Positions 1 through 7,475 of a DNA stretch of 15,850 bases are shown here, one piece after another. Under the pieces are notes generated by a model. That model made no database searches. It saw nothing but the letters and a program-made list of their open reading frames with translations, and was not told the origin of the DNA. Source of the DNA: an uncultured Collinsella sp. (GTDB taxonomy: Bacteria; Actinomycetota; Coriobacteriia; Coriobacteriales; Coriobacteriaceae). The stretch lies in NCBI GenBank assembly GCA_934654515.1, contig CAKUGA010000029.1:1-15850 (forward strand). Direction: 5' to 3'. A program made the position numbers and the translations under genes. The number at the start of each line of letters is the position of its first letter. The stretch's first letter is position 1.

Positions 1-16
1 CAGTCCTGCGCAAGAC

Positions 17-42
17 GGAAAGCACATTAAGTGCTTTCCTTT
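17..42 (+). terminator. Possible terminator of a gene left of the window
   Basis: A perfect 9-bp stem (17-25 with 31-39) around the 5-nt loop ATTAA is followed on the plus strand by only three or four T residues. It could end a plus-strand gene lying outside the window. The U-tract is short and no coding sequence is visible, so this is tentative. Confidence 0.35.
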
Positions 43-213
43 GCGTGCGGAACTCGCGACAAACTTAACCCCCGCCCCCAGCCCCGGAGACCCTCCCTGC
101 CGTCACTTTGTTCGAGTCGTTGTTGTTCCTCGCCGCTTCCGCGGCTCGAGGTCCCCGTTCTCCTCGGCGGGGTTGTCTAAGGTTGTCGCTGAAGCTCTGC
201 CTTTTGCTGAAAG
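43..213. other. Gene-free stretch, nothing recognised
   Basis: The only open frame here is a short TTG-started one with low-complexity content and no ribosome-binding site. Short GC-rich hairpins occur around 135-175, for example GCCGC/GCGGC and CCCCG/CGGGG, so a small structured RNA cannot be excluded. I do not recognise tRNA, tmRNA, SRP RNA or RNase P RNA motifs. Confidence 0.3.
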
Positions 214-248
214 AAAAACGGGAGATGCGATCTGCATCCCCCGTTTTT
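214..248 (-). terminator. Terminator of the metallophosphoesterase gene
   Basis: A 15-bp stem (214-228 with 234-248) with one A·C mismatch and a 5-nt loop begins 7 bases beyond the TAA stop at 256. The A5/T5 ends of the stem supply a U-run in either direction, so it may work bidirectionally. Its position right after the stop makes the minus-strand gene the natural client. Confidence 0.8.
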
Positions 249-255
249 GTTGCGG

Positions 256-723
256 TTAGTCCAAGTCAATAAACTTGGTGCTCAGGATCTTGCCGTCTTT
301 AACGAGCATTCTGGCCATGGTGGGGCCTCGGGTGCCTCTGGGGTAGCTGGCGCTGCCCGGGTTGAGGACTAAGCAATGGCCCACTTGGGCTTCTTTGGTT
401 ACGTGGGTGTGACCGTTGATGGCTACGTCTACGGATCCCACGGGCAGGTCTTCACGGTAGTGGGCTACGGCGAATTTGAGGCCTTCGTAGGTAAAGAGCG
501 CAAGACGGTCTACATCGGGGCCGTAGTCGCGGTAGTAATCGTTGTTGCCCAATACGGCCCGCACGGGGGCGATGGTGCATAGGTGCTCGTAGTCCATCTC
601 TGACGTAAGGTCGCCGGCGTGGATGATCAGGTCTGCGCCCTCAAGCTCATCCAAGAGCGCAGGCGATAAATAGCCGTGGGTGTCCGAGATGATGTCGATG
701 CGCTTGGCGCTTGCGCTATTCAT
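256..723 (-). CDS. YfcE/MJ0936-type metallophosphoesterase
   Basis: A 155-residue calcineurin-like phosphoesterase of the small, single-domain YfcE/MJ0936 type. Members are soluble Mn-dependent phosphodiesterases, and their physiological substrates are mostly unknown. The metal-binding motifs appear in the family order: D14 and H16 (SDTHG), D38 (HAGD), GNND at 59-62, H88, and GHTH at 104-107. The family's NPGS signature follows at 121-124, then SYPRG. The length is normal for the family. The start at 723 was chosen because an AAGGG Shine-Dalgarno precedes it at good distance and the homologous core begins here; a longer frame to 762 reads through non-homologous sequence. The gene stands alone, with a terminator behind it and another just upstream that ends the LytTR operon. 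The specific substrate cannot be told from sequence. Confidence 0.93.
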   Translation of the reverse strand: MNSASAKRIDIISDTHGYLSPALLDELEGADLIIHAGDLTSEMDYEHLCTIAPVRAVLGNNDYYRDYGPDVDRLALFTYEGLKFAVAHYREDLPVGSVDVAINGHTHVTKEAQVGHCLVLNPGSASYPRGTRGPTMARMLVKDGKILSTKFIDLD

Positions 724-764
724 GGGATCCCTTCCGCAAAAAAAACGATTCGGCAGATACATAC

Positions 765-815
765 AAAAAAGGCCCCACGGCTCCGCAGACGATGGGTCTA
801 CAGGGCTGCGGGGCC
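765..815 (-). terminator. Terminator of the GT2-LytS-LytTR operon
   Basis: On the minus strand a GC-rich stem, GGCCCCGC paired with GUGGGGCC and then extended imperfectly (803-815 with 771-782), is followed by six T residues. It starts seven bases after the TAG stop of the response regulator at 822. The G·U pair forms only in the minus-strand RNA, which supports this orientation. Its U-tract ends 41 bases before the metallophosphoesterase start codon. Confidence 0.85.
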
Positions 816-821
816 AGTGTG

Positions 822-1538
822 CTAGAGACTCAGAGCCTTCTTGAGCGGCACGACGCGGCGGCGCGAAACCGGCACGCGTTCGTCGACGCCCGTAATGCCC
901 AGCTGGATGGCACCCGAGGGCACCGTCTCAACGTCCGTGACGCACGCCAGGTTGACGATATAGCGGCGGTGAACACGGAAGAAGCCAAAGTCGCAGAGCT
1001 TGGCCTCAAACTGCGCCAGCGAGGTCGTCGACAAAAAGCGATCATCGACGGTATAGATGCAGGAGTAATCGTCCTTGGCCATGATAAAGCGAATGTCGTC
1101 CACAGGAATGAGCACCTTGCGGCCGCCCTTTTCCACCGGGATACGCTCGATGGTCACCTTGCTGTCCGTGACCGGCTTGGCGCGCTGCATAACCTTCTCG
1201 ATCGCGCGATCCAAGCGAGCTTCCTCGACAGGCTTCATCAGATAATCGACGGCATCCACGTCGAATGCCTCGACCGCATGGTCGCTATACGCAGTCACAA
1301 ACACGATCGCCGGCGGATTTTTGAGCTTATGCAGCGCCTCGGCAAGTTGCAGGCCCGAGGCACCGGGCATCGAGATATCGAGAAACACGACATCCACGCG
1401 ACTTTCCATAAGCATCTCGATGGCGGAGCGAACGCTCGACGCCTCCGTGATCGTGCCGATCTTGCCCGTTTGCTCGAGCAAGAAGCGAAGCTCCGAGCGA
1501 GCCGGCGCCTCATCATCCACAATCATCGCACGCAGCAT
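822..1538 (-). CDS. LytTR-family response regulator (system 1)
   Basis: A 238-residue response regulator with an N-terminal receiver domain (about 1-118) and a C-terminal LytTR DNA-binding domain (about 138-235). The receiver shows the acidic pocket (VDDE, 7-10), phospho-acceptor D54 (FLDISMPG), T82 and the conserved K102 (MKP). The LytTR part carries the typical FFRVHRRYIVNL and VPVSRRR motifs. It is the likely phosphorylation target of the sensor kinase encoded 72 bases upstream, and would bind DNA as a dimer at paired direct repeats. The start at 1538 gives the standard receiver N-terminus and has GAAAGG upstream; an in-frame TTG at 1559 has no support. The gene is last in its operon and is followed by a strong terminator. 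It is a clear paralogue of the regulator at 6708-7442. The target genes are not known. Confidence 0.95.
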   Translation of the reverse strand: MLRAMIVDDEAPARSELRFLLEQTGKIGTITEASSVRSAIEMLMESRVDVVFLDISMPGASGLQLAEALHKLKNPPAIVFVTAYSDHAVEAFDVDAVDYLMKPVEEARLDRAIEKVMQRAKPVTDSKVTIERIPVEKGGRKVLIPVDDIRFIMAKDDYSCIYTVDDRFLSTTSLAQFEAKLCDFGFFRVHRRYIVNLACVTDVETVPSGAIQLGITGVDERVPVSRRRVVPLKKALSL

Positions 1539-1610
1539 AGGGATAAAACCTTTCGTCAACTAACTACGCCGGGCATCCGTCGCATGACGTTGAGCCCGTA
1601 GCCTTTTATT

Positions 1611-2954
1611 TTACTCTTGAATGTCAAAGATGCTCTCTGACAAATCAAGATGAAGAAGCACTTTGGTGCCCTTGCCCGGCGCCGATTCGACACGTGTATA
1701 GGAGTGTGGCCCGTAAAAGCGATGGATGCGTTCCGAAATATTGTGCATGGCCACACCGGCGCCGCCACCCTGGGGAGAGCTGGCGTCGGGACGGGCGGAG
1801 CGCTCGTCAAACAGTCTGGCGGCGGTACCCTCATCCATGCCCACGCCATTATCGGCCACGGCAATCAAGATTGCATCCTCGCCGTCTTGGTGAACGGTCA
1901 CGTCGATCCTCAGGGCGCCGTCATCGCCCATACCATGACGCACGGCGTTCTCGACAATCGGCTGGATCACGAACGCCGGCACCAGCGTATCTTCCACGTC
2001 CTCGGACACATCGAACGTCGCGAGCACGCGGTCCTCGCCAAAGCGGGCCTTCTCAAAGGTAAGGTAGCGCTTGGTCTGTGCGACCTCGCGCGAGACCGGA
2101 ATAAGCGATCCCGAGTTGTCGAGCGTGGCACGATAGAACGATGAGAACTCACGAAGCAGTTCGCGGGCCCGCAGCGGGTCGGTGCGCGTAAACGATGCAA
2201 TGGTGTTCAGCGTGTTGAACAGGAAGTGCGGGTTAATCTGTGCCTGCAGCGCACGCACCTCGGCGCGCGCCGTGAGCTCCTTTTGCACCTCGAGCTCGTG
2301 GATGGCGAGCTGCGTGGACAAGATCTCGGCAAAGCCCGAGGCAAGCGCGTACTGGGTGCGGTCGACGGCGCGCGGGGTCTTGTAGTAGAACTTGAGCGTG
2401 CCGACGGTACGATCGCCCACCTTGATGGGGGCGATAATGCCGGCGGGGACTTGGTTGTGCGAGCCGTCCGAGCCCACGACATCCACCATACGGTTGAACG
2501 ATTGCACGATGCCATGTTCGATAACGTAGCGTGTGGCAAGCGTGTGGATGGGAGAATCTGGCAGTAGTTTTTCCTCAAACTCGCCCGCGCAGGCAAGCAC
2601 GTTGTCCTCGTCGGTGATGGCCACCGTCATGGCGCGCGTCTCGGGCAAAATGCGCTGGCACACCAAACGCGCCGACTCCTGCGTCAGACCGCCCTTAATG
2701 TCCTCGAGCATGGCCGAGGCCACCGAGAGCGTCTCCTCGGTGTACTGGGAGCGCACCGAATCGGGATTGAGCGTCAAAAAGATAAAGATGCACAGAAAGA
2801 TGCACAGCAGCGCGCAGGCAATCACCGTGGCGATCGGCTCGATACCGGTCACCAGGGCAAAAATAAAGTACACCAGCACGCAAATGGCGCAGGCAATGGC
2901 AATGATGCGAAAGATTGATAATGAACTATCGCGCTGGGCGCGGCGGTCGATCAT
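1611..2954 (-). CDS. LytS-type sensor histidine kinase (system 1)
   Basis: A 447-residue membrane sensor kinase of the LytS/YehU (His_kinase plus HATPase_c) class. Two transmembrane segments (about 14-37 and 40-62) precede a GAF-like cytoplasmic sensor region (about 85-222). A short coiled linker follows, then the phospho-acceptor motif QAQINPHFLFN with H243, and the ATPase domain with N-box N336 (QPIVENAVRHG), G1 box DNGVGM (368-373) and G2 region GGGAGVAMHNI. It has only two membrane helices, not the 5TMR-LYT module of classical LytS. Its ATG overlaps the stop of the upstream glycosyltransferase gene as ATGA, suggesting translational coupling. The cognate LytTR regulator lies 72 bases downstream. 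It is paralogous to the kinase at 7476-8867. The stimulus is unknown, and the GAF-like region suggests a small cytoplasmic ligand. Confidence 0.94.
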   Translation of the reverse strand: MIDRRAQRDSSLSIFRIIAIACAICVLVYFIFALVTGIEPIATVIACALLCIFLCIFIFLTLNPDSVRSQYTEETLSVASAMLEDIKGGLTQESARLVCQRILPETRAMTVAITDEDNVLACAGEFEEKLLPDSPIHTLATRYVIEHGIVQSFNRMVDVVGSDGSHNQVPAGIIAPIKVGDRTVGTLKFYYKTPRAVDRTQYALASGFAEILSTQLAIHELEVQKELTARAEVRALQAQINPHFLFNTLNTIASFTRTDPLRARELLREFSSFYRATLDNSGSLIPVSREVAQTKRYLTFEKARFGEDRVLATFDVSEDVEDTLVPAFVIQPIVENAVRHGMGDDGALRIDVTVHQDGEDAILIAVADNGVGMDEGTAARLFDERSARPDASSPQGGGAGVAMHNISERIHRFYGPHSYTRVESAPGKGTKVLLHLDLSESIFDIQE

Positions 2955-4138
2955 TCGGCCCCCTCCAGGATACTGATCAGTTGTGCGTCACGCCAAAGCC
3001 CGTCCATGATCTTGGGCCAAAAGCTCTGGAAACGCAGGTAGCTTGCAGCGTTTTGGCGTGCATAGGCCTTTGCCTCGTCGATACCATGGCGCCAGATGCG
3101 CAGGTAGCCCTCATGCTCGCGAGTAAACACGCTGCGGACCATAGCGGTCTTGCGCACGCGGTCGTCGAGCTCGCGCGAAATCCACGGGCCCGGGTAGGGC
3201 ATGAGCGATGCCGCCGTAACGGGAATGAGCTCCTTTTGATGCGCGGCGAATGTCAACTTGGCCCGTTCGTAGTACCAACGGTATACATCCTGCATAAAGC
3301 GCGGTGAGCGCTTTTCGGACTCCGGAGGCAGATGGCGCACGGTCCACTCGTTATCGAACCACACGTCGTAGCCAAACATGCGCATGTTAAAGAGGTAATC
3401 CAAGTCCTCGCCGCGGGTGATAAACGGGTCAAAGGCCACACGCGTAAAGGCGCGGGCGTGCAGGGCCATCAGGCCGCCGCACACGTAGTTGGAGCGCGAG
3501 ATGCGGGTGCCCGAGAGCGCCTTTTTCATCCAACGGTTGAACTCGATGCGCTTGGTCCACCAACGATGGCAGATGCCCGCCTTGTCCGTGGGAGCCAACG
3601 GCGAGCCGTCGCGATCGTAGAAATAGCCGCTCTTGACCAAGATCGGCAAGCCCTGACGCGTCTGCTGCCCCAACGCATAGGTCGCGCGCTTCATAAAGTC
3701 GGCGTCGATGACAGTCTCATCGTCATCCAAAAAGATAACCGCGTCATGCCCCAGCACCGCAGCACAGGCCAGCCCCATGTTGCGGATGGCACCGTAGCCT
3801 CGCAGGCTCACGCACTCGCCCGAACCCTTGGGCGCGATCTGAGCAACCCGGTCTGCGATGCGCGAGGCCTGGGTGTTGGTGACAACGGTGACCTTGAGCG
3901 TGGGATGCGCGTCGACAATCTCGTGCACGCGCAGCGACACATCGGCTGTGGCAGAAACGGGACAGACCACCAAAAGGATGATGCGCGGGATGTCGCGCAC
4001 CTGCTCAAGCGAGGCCAGACAGCGGTCGAGTTCGGGATTGTCGGCGTTGAGTCGTGTCGAATGGTCATAGGTGCCAGGGGCGTTTGCGCGAGCGTCATCG
4101 CCCGCCCAATACGTTGGAATCACGACCGTGGCGTTCAT
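2951..4138 (-). CDS. GT2-like glycosyltransferase
   Basis: A 395-residue cytoplasmic protein with a GT-A fold of glycosyltransferase family 2 character. It starts with the beta-strand MNATVVIPTY. A GYGAIRNMG motif (114-122) and the metal/nucleotide-sugar-binding acidic cluster FLDDDE (136-141) follow. A second acidic motif, RGEDLDYLF (242-250), and an RHLPPE motif (268-273) take the places of the catalytic-base and late-helix regions. No signal peptide or transmembrane helix is evident, so it acts in the cytoplasm or at the membrane face. A strong GGAGGG ribosome-binding site sits 6 bases before the ATG. It is the first gene of an operon with a LytS/LytTR pair and overlaps the kinase start by 4 bases. 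Donor and acceptor cannot be predicted; an envelope or exopolysaccharide sugar is the usual role. Confidence 0.85.
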   Translation of the reverse strand: MNATVVIPTYWAGDDARANAPGTYDHSTRLNADNPELDRCLASLEQVRDIPRIILLVVCPVSATADVSLRVHEIVDAHPTLKVTVVTNTQASRIADRVAQIAPKGSGECVSLRGYGAIRNMGLACAAVLGHDAVIFLDDDETVIDADFMKRATYALGQQTRQGLPILVKSGYFYDRDGSPLAPTDKAGICHRWWTKRIEFNRWMKKALSGTRISRSNYVCGGLMALHARAFTRVAFDPFITRGEDLDYLFNMRMFGYDVWFDNEWTVRHLPPESEKRSPRFMQDVYRWYYERAKLTFAAHQKELIPVTAASLMPYPGPWISRELDDRVRKTAMVRSVFTREHEGYLRIWRHGIDEAKAYARQNAASYLRFQSFWPKIMDGLWRDAQLISILEGAE

Positions 4139-4159
4139 GCCTTACCCTCCCTGCAACAC

Positions 4160-4195
4160 AAAAACGGGACGCCGCCAAACACAGGCGACGCCCCG
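4160..4195 (-). terminator. Terminator or leader hairpin before the GT2 operon
   Basis: On the minus strand a 12-bp stem (4184-4195 with 4165-4176), continuous when two G·U pairs are allowed and with a 7-nt loop, is followed by five T residues. It lies about 115 bases after the MFS stop and could end that transcript. However, its U-tract also ends only about 21 bases before the glycosyltransferase ATG, so any promoter for that operon would have to lie upstream of the hairpin. Confidence 0.75.
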
Positions 4196-4204
4196 CGACC
4201 TAGC

Positions 4205-4217
4205 TGACTCCATCATA
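4205..4217 (-). promoter_or_regulatory. Candidate -10 box for the GT2-LytS-LytTR operon
   Basis: The minus strand reads TATGAT at 4217-4212, a 5/6 match to the -10 consensus, with transcription expected to begin near 4205. No good -35 hexamer is present 16-18 bases upstream. If real, the transcript would run straight into the hairpin at 4165-4195. Confidence 0.3.
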
Positions 4218-4309
4218 CCCACTTGGGCTAATCATTGTTCGAAAGTCAGAATGTTTATTGCGGATAACCCCAAAAGAGTATCGCGGCGGACGCAATTACC
4301 GGCAAGTTC

Positions 4310-5569
4310 CTATGCGGCCTGCTCTGCCGTCTGAGACATGCGGGACAGACGGACCAGCAGCACAAAGCCCACCACCAGCAGCACGCCGATAGACAGGACG
4401 CCCAGCGAGGGGTTGCCGGTCAGCGAGGTGACGACCGACACCAAGAAGGTGCCCATAACACTTGCATAGCGGCCAAAGATATCAAAGAAGCCGTAGTACT
4501 CGTTGGACTTTTCCTTGGGAATAATGCGGCCGAAGTAGCTGCGGCTCAGCGCCTGCACGCCGCCTTGGAACAGGCCGACCAAAATGGCAAGCACCCAAAA
4601 CTCAAAGGCGGTCTTGAGGAAGAACGCGGCAAAGAGCACGATGCCCATATAGGCGGCGACGGCCACCAAGATCATATTGAGTGTGCCCACGCGACCGGCA
4701 AGCTTGCCGTAGATGATGGCGGACGGAAAGGCCACAAACTGCGTAACGAGCAGAGCCAGCACCAGTTGGGTCGAGTCGATGCCCAAAGCCGATCCATAGC
4801 TGGTTGCCATGGAAATGACCGTATGCACGCCGTCGATGTAGAAGAAGAACGCGATCATGTAGACCAGCACGGTCTTGTTGTGGGCAATCTCGCGCATGGT
4901 GTGTCCGACCTCGGAGAACACGCCGCCCACGATGTGGCCGATGGTGTCCTCGGGACCACGCTCGCGACCGTACTTCTGCTTATAGGTGCGAATGAGCGGC
5001 AGGGTAAAGATGAGCCACCAGGCACCAGTGATGACAAACGACAGACGCGTTGCCAGCATGGTGGGGACACCAAGAGCGGGACCACCCATGATAAGCGCCA
5101 GGCAGATGATGAACGGCACGGTGGAACCGATGTAGCCCCAGGCATAGCCCGAACTGGACACGGCGTCCATGCGCTCGTCGGTGGTAATGTCGGGCAGCAT
5201 GGCGTCGTAGAACGTCATAGAAGAGTTAAGGCCGATGGTGCACAGCACGTACACGGTCAAAAATGCCATGGCGGACATTGGGATAGCCTGCGCCAGGCAA
5301 AGAACCAGGCCCGTGAGGAAGAAGCCCAAGAAGAACTTGATCTTGTTGCCGGCGTAATCGGCAAGCGCGCCCAGAATGGGCATGAGCATGGCAATGACCA
5401 GCGAGGCAATCGTCTGCGCGTTGCCCCAAGCGACCACCAGGTCTGCCGAGGAAGCACCGGTATTGATGGCGTTAAAGTAGATGGGCACCACCGAGGTATT
5501 GAGCAGCACGAGGGCCGAGTTTCCCACATCGTACATGACCCAGTTACGCTCGAGCTTGGTGTATTTCAT
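4310..5569 (-). CDS. UMF1-type MFS transporter
   Basis: A 419-residue polytopic membrane protein of about 12 transmembrane helices, belonging to the UMF1/Atg22-like branch of the major facilitator superfamily. The N-terminal signature is typical of this branch: basic residues, then WVMYDVGNSA (10-19) and VVPIYF. The ADYAGNKIKF loop (70-79) corresponds to the MFS loop between helices 2 and 3, and YDAMLPDI (121-128) is also shared with the branch. A central loop (about 195-225) separates the two six-helix halves. The length is normal for the family. The ATG at 5569 has AAGGG about 9 bases upstream. The substrates of UMF1 proteins are mostly uncharacterised, with amino acids or metabolite efflux suggested for some members. 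It is a single gene between the PLC-like gene and the glycosyltransferase operon, flanked by the two LytS/LytTR systems. Confidence 0.92.
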   Translation of the reverse strand: MKYTKLERNWVMYDVGNSALVLLNTSVVPIYFNAINTGASSADLVVAWGNAQTIASLVIAMLMPILGALADYAGNKIKFFLGFFLTGLVLCLAQAIPMSAMAFLTVYVLCTIGLNSSMTFYDAMLPDITTDERMDAVSSSGYAWGYIGSTVPFIICLALIMGGPALGVPTMLATRLSFVITGAWWLIFTLPLIRTYKQKYGRERGPEDTIGHIVGGVFSEVGHTMREIAHNKTVLVYMIAFFFYIDGVHTVISMATSYGSALGIDSTQLVLALLVTQFVAFPSAIIYGKLAGRVGTLNMILVAVAAYMGIVLFAAFFLKTAFEFWVLAILVGLFQGGVQALSRSYFGRIIPKEKSNEYYGFFDIFGRYASVMGTFLVSVVTSLTGNPSLGVLSIGVLLVVGFVLLVRLSRMSQTAEQAA

Positions 5570-5650
5570 GGACAGGGACCCTTCGTATTCGCCCGATATG
5601 CAGCTAGTTTATCGTACCCCAATTGCACAGAGGCACCGGTAAGGATTCGG

Positions 5651-5671
5651 CAAAGGGGCACGCGCGGCCCC
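5651..5671 (-). terminator. Weak hairpin at the end of the PLC-like gene
   Basis: A 5-bp GGGGC/GCCCC stem (5667-5671 with 5655-5659) overlaps the stop codon and is followed by TTTG on the minus strand. It is short, and the U-tract is only three bases, so it may be a weak terminator or chance. Confidence 0.25.
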
Positions 5672-6615
5672 TATTCCTCGCGGTCGAACTCCTCATCGGC
5701 ATCGAGCACGCGGCCGCTGTAGTTGACGTGACTGGTCACGGCCTCCATGTCACCGGTCTCGATAAAACGCGCGACCGTGCACTCATAATCGACCAGCGCG
5801 CGATCAAAGACCTCGGGGAAACTCTCGTTCGAGACTTCATCGGTAAAGGGATTCTTCCATGTCAGATGGCCCAGGTTACCGGTACGCTCGGGCAGCTCCG
5901 TCGTCACGCGATGGGCAAGGCCGTCGAGCAGCGAGTAGTCGTGCACCAAGCCCTCAACCAGCGAGATCGCGCGCGTCTTTACGGAGCCGGCCGGCTCAAT
6001 CGCACGGTAAAGTCGCTGCATATTGGCAACGGCAGCACCGTACTCCCCCGCCGGAATGTCAATGCCGTACACGCGTCCGGCAACATAGCTCATCAGCACA
6101 CCGGCCACGCGATTGATGCGATCGGTGGTGACGATCTCGCCCGCCGGCGGGTAATCGTCGACCGTAGCGCCATCGCGCTTAAGCTGCAGCATCAGTACAT
6201 CCAGGTCGCTCTCGATCACGGCATGGACCTGGCTGCTCGAATCCTCAAGCCCTGAATCGGACTCCACGATGCCAAACTGCTGCTCATAGACAAAGGGGTG
6301 GGCATTACGGTCGAGCACATAGTGCGACAGCAGACCCAGCGCAAAGGCGCGACCCAAGTTGGCGTCGCGCGGCAGCAGATGCGACACGCCGTCGCGCAGG
6401 CACGCGAACTGGCGAGACATGCGCGAGCGATGCATGACCTGCGCCAGCAGCGTACAGTCGGAAACACGCGGTGTCAGAATGTGAAAGAAAAACGGGTCGG
6501 GGCCTTGGTTGCCCAAGATAAAGGCAATGCGCTCTTCATCGGACGTGATGACGCCCTGCGGAAGACGGTCGATGCTTTCCTCGCCAAACAGATGATGGGT
6601 GATAAGCGCGGGCAT
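5671..6615 (-). CDS. Zinc-dependent phospholipase C-like protein
   Basis: A 314-residue, mostly alpha-helical protein of the zinc-dependent phospholipase C (S1/P1 nuclease-like) superfamily. The N-terminus MPALITHHLFG and the internal LGNQGPDPFFF motif (D40) are typical of this uncharacterised branch. Probable metal ligands follow the family order: H98 and D102 (SHYVLD), H106, then H131 and E135 (HAVIE), corresponding to the H-x3-D and H-x3-E pairs of Bacillus cereus PLC. There is no signal peptide, unlike secreted PLC, so the protein is predicted to be cytoplasmic and its substrate is uncertain. The start at 6615 has AAAGGA at good spacing; a frame open to 6645 adds ten residues with no homology. 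It lies downstream of the second LytTR gene, across 92 bases. Confidence 0.85.
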   Translation of the reverse strand: MPALITHHLFGEESIDRLPQGVITSDEERIAFILGNQGPDPFFFHILTPRVSDCTLLAQVMHRSRMSRQFACLRDGVSHLLPRDANLGRAFALGLLSHYVLDRNAHPFVYEQQFGIVESDSGLEDSSSQVHAVIESDLDVLMLQLKRDGATVDDYPPAGEIVTTDRINRVAGVLMSYVAGRVYGIDIPAGEYGAAVANMQRLYRAIEPAGSVKTRAISLVEGLVHDYSLLDGLAHRVTTELPERTGNLGHLTWKNPFTDEVSNESFPEVFDRALVDYECTVARFIETGDMEAVTSHVNYSGRVLDADEEFDREE

Positions 6616-6647
6616 AATGATCCTTTCGATTTCATTCGATGCCACCC

Positions 6648-6674
6648 ATTATGCCCACCGCGCGCCCATGCCAA
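6648..6674 (-). promoter_or_regulatory. Candidate promoter for the PLC-like gene
   Basis: On the minus strand TTGGCA (6674-6669, 5/6 of the -35 consensus) is followed after 15 bases by CATAAT (6653-6648, 5/6 of the -10 consensus). The spacing is shorter than the ideal 17, so this is a weak prediction. Confidence 0.25.
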
Positions 6675-6707
6675 ACCTGCGATGGTAAACGACGGCACGC
6701 AAGCCTC

Positions 6708-7442
6708 TTACGCAAGTCCCAGGTGCGACTTGACCTCGGCGGCACGACGACGGGACACCGGCACCGTCGAGCTCACGCGGTCGAGCCTGAGCTCCATCAA
6801 CCCCGTGGAGCCAATCTCAACATTGTGCACGTCCTCCAAATTGACCAGATAGCTGCGATGAACGCGAATAAAGCCCTCGGAGCCCAAACGACGCTCGAGC
6901 GAAGAGATCGACTCATTGATCAGGTACGTTCCCTCGGCACAGATGGCGTTGCAAAAATCGGCGCGCGCCTCAAAGTAGCAGATGTCTGCGGCGGGAATGA
7001 ACACCTTTTTGCCCCCGCGGTCCACCGTCAGACGCAAAGGCTGGCGCGGAGCGTGGATAACACGGCGGGCACCCAAGGCTGCCTCGATCTTGTCGAGTGC
7101 CTTTGACAGACGTGCGTCCTCGACCGGCTTGACGATATAGTCGACCGCATCGAGGTTATACGCATCGGCGGCAAACTCGGCAAACGCCGTCACAAACACA
7201 ACCACCGGCGGCGTCTTTAAGTTCTGCAGCGTCTCGGCAAGCTCAATTCCCGAGCGGCCGGGCATCGTGATGTCCAAAAACAACACGTCGGGCTTGCTCG
7301 AGAGAATCGACTCCACGGCCTCGGTGACATTGCCCGCCTCGGTAATATGCCCCACGCGCGCGTCCTTCTCCAATAGATAGCGTAGCTCAGCCCTGATGGG
7401 AGGCTCGTCATCAACCACCAGGATGTTCCAGCCCTCGGACAT
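6708..7442 (-). CDS. LytTR-family response regulator (system 2)
   Basis: A 244-residue regulator made of a receiver domain (about 5-122) and a LytTR DNA-binding domain (about 138-242). Visible key residues are DDE at 11-13, phospho-acceptor D57 (FLDITMPG), T85 and K105 (VKP). The LytTR signature FIRVHRSYLVNL (191-202) and VPVSRRR (228-234) are present. The start at 7442 follows GAGAGGA at suitable spacing; a frame reaching 7463 lacks support. The gene follows its partner kinase across 33 bases, so the two are probably co-transcribed. It matches the regulator at 822-1538 motif for motif, including the VDAVDY/LDAVDY-KPVE stretch, implying duplication of a whole two-component module. Targets are unknown; the flanking transporters and hydrolases are the first candidates. 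Confidence 0.95.
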   Translation of the reverse strand: MSEGWNILVVDDEPPIRAELRYLLEKDARVGHITEAGNVTEAVESILSSKPDVLFLDITMPGRSGIELAETLQNLKTPPVVVFVTAFAEFAADAYNLDAVDYIVKPVEDARLSKALDKIEAALGARRVIHAPRQPLRLTVDRGGKKVFIPAADICYFEARADFCNAICAEGTYLINESISSLERRLGSEGFIRVHRSYLVNLEDVHNVEIGSTGLMELRLDRVSSTVPVSRRRAAEVKSHLGLA

Positions 7443-7475
7443 GTGCGCTTCCTCTCTCCTCAATACACTCGCGTG

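Noticed and set aside
41..259. A 72-codon plus-strand open frame at the left edge
   Set aside because: TTG start, no Shine-Dalgarno, low-complexity product, and it runs through the terminator hairpin at 214-248.
1560..1610. CTACG...CGTAG pairing in the kinase 1-regulator 1 gap as an attenuator
   Set aside because: Only 5 plus 3 pairs form, with a bulge and a long loop and no U-tract; too weak to call.
4565..5722. A 385-codon plus-strand open frame antisense to the MFS transporter
   Set aside because: His/Gly/Asp-rich translation is the expected shadow of hydrophobic codons; the minus strand encodes a clear UMF1 protein.
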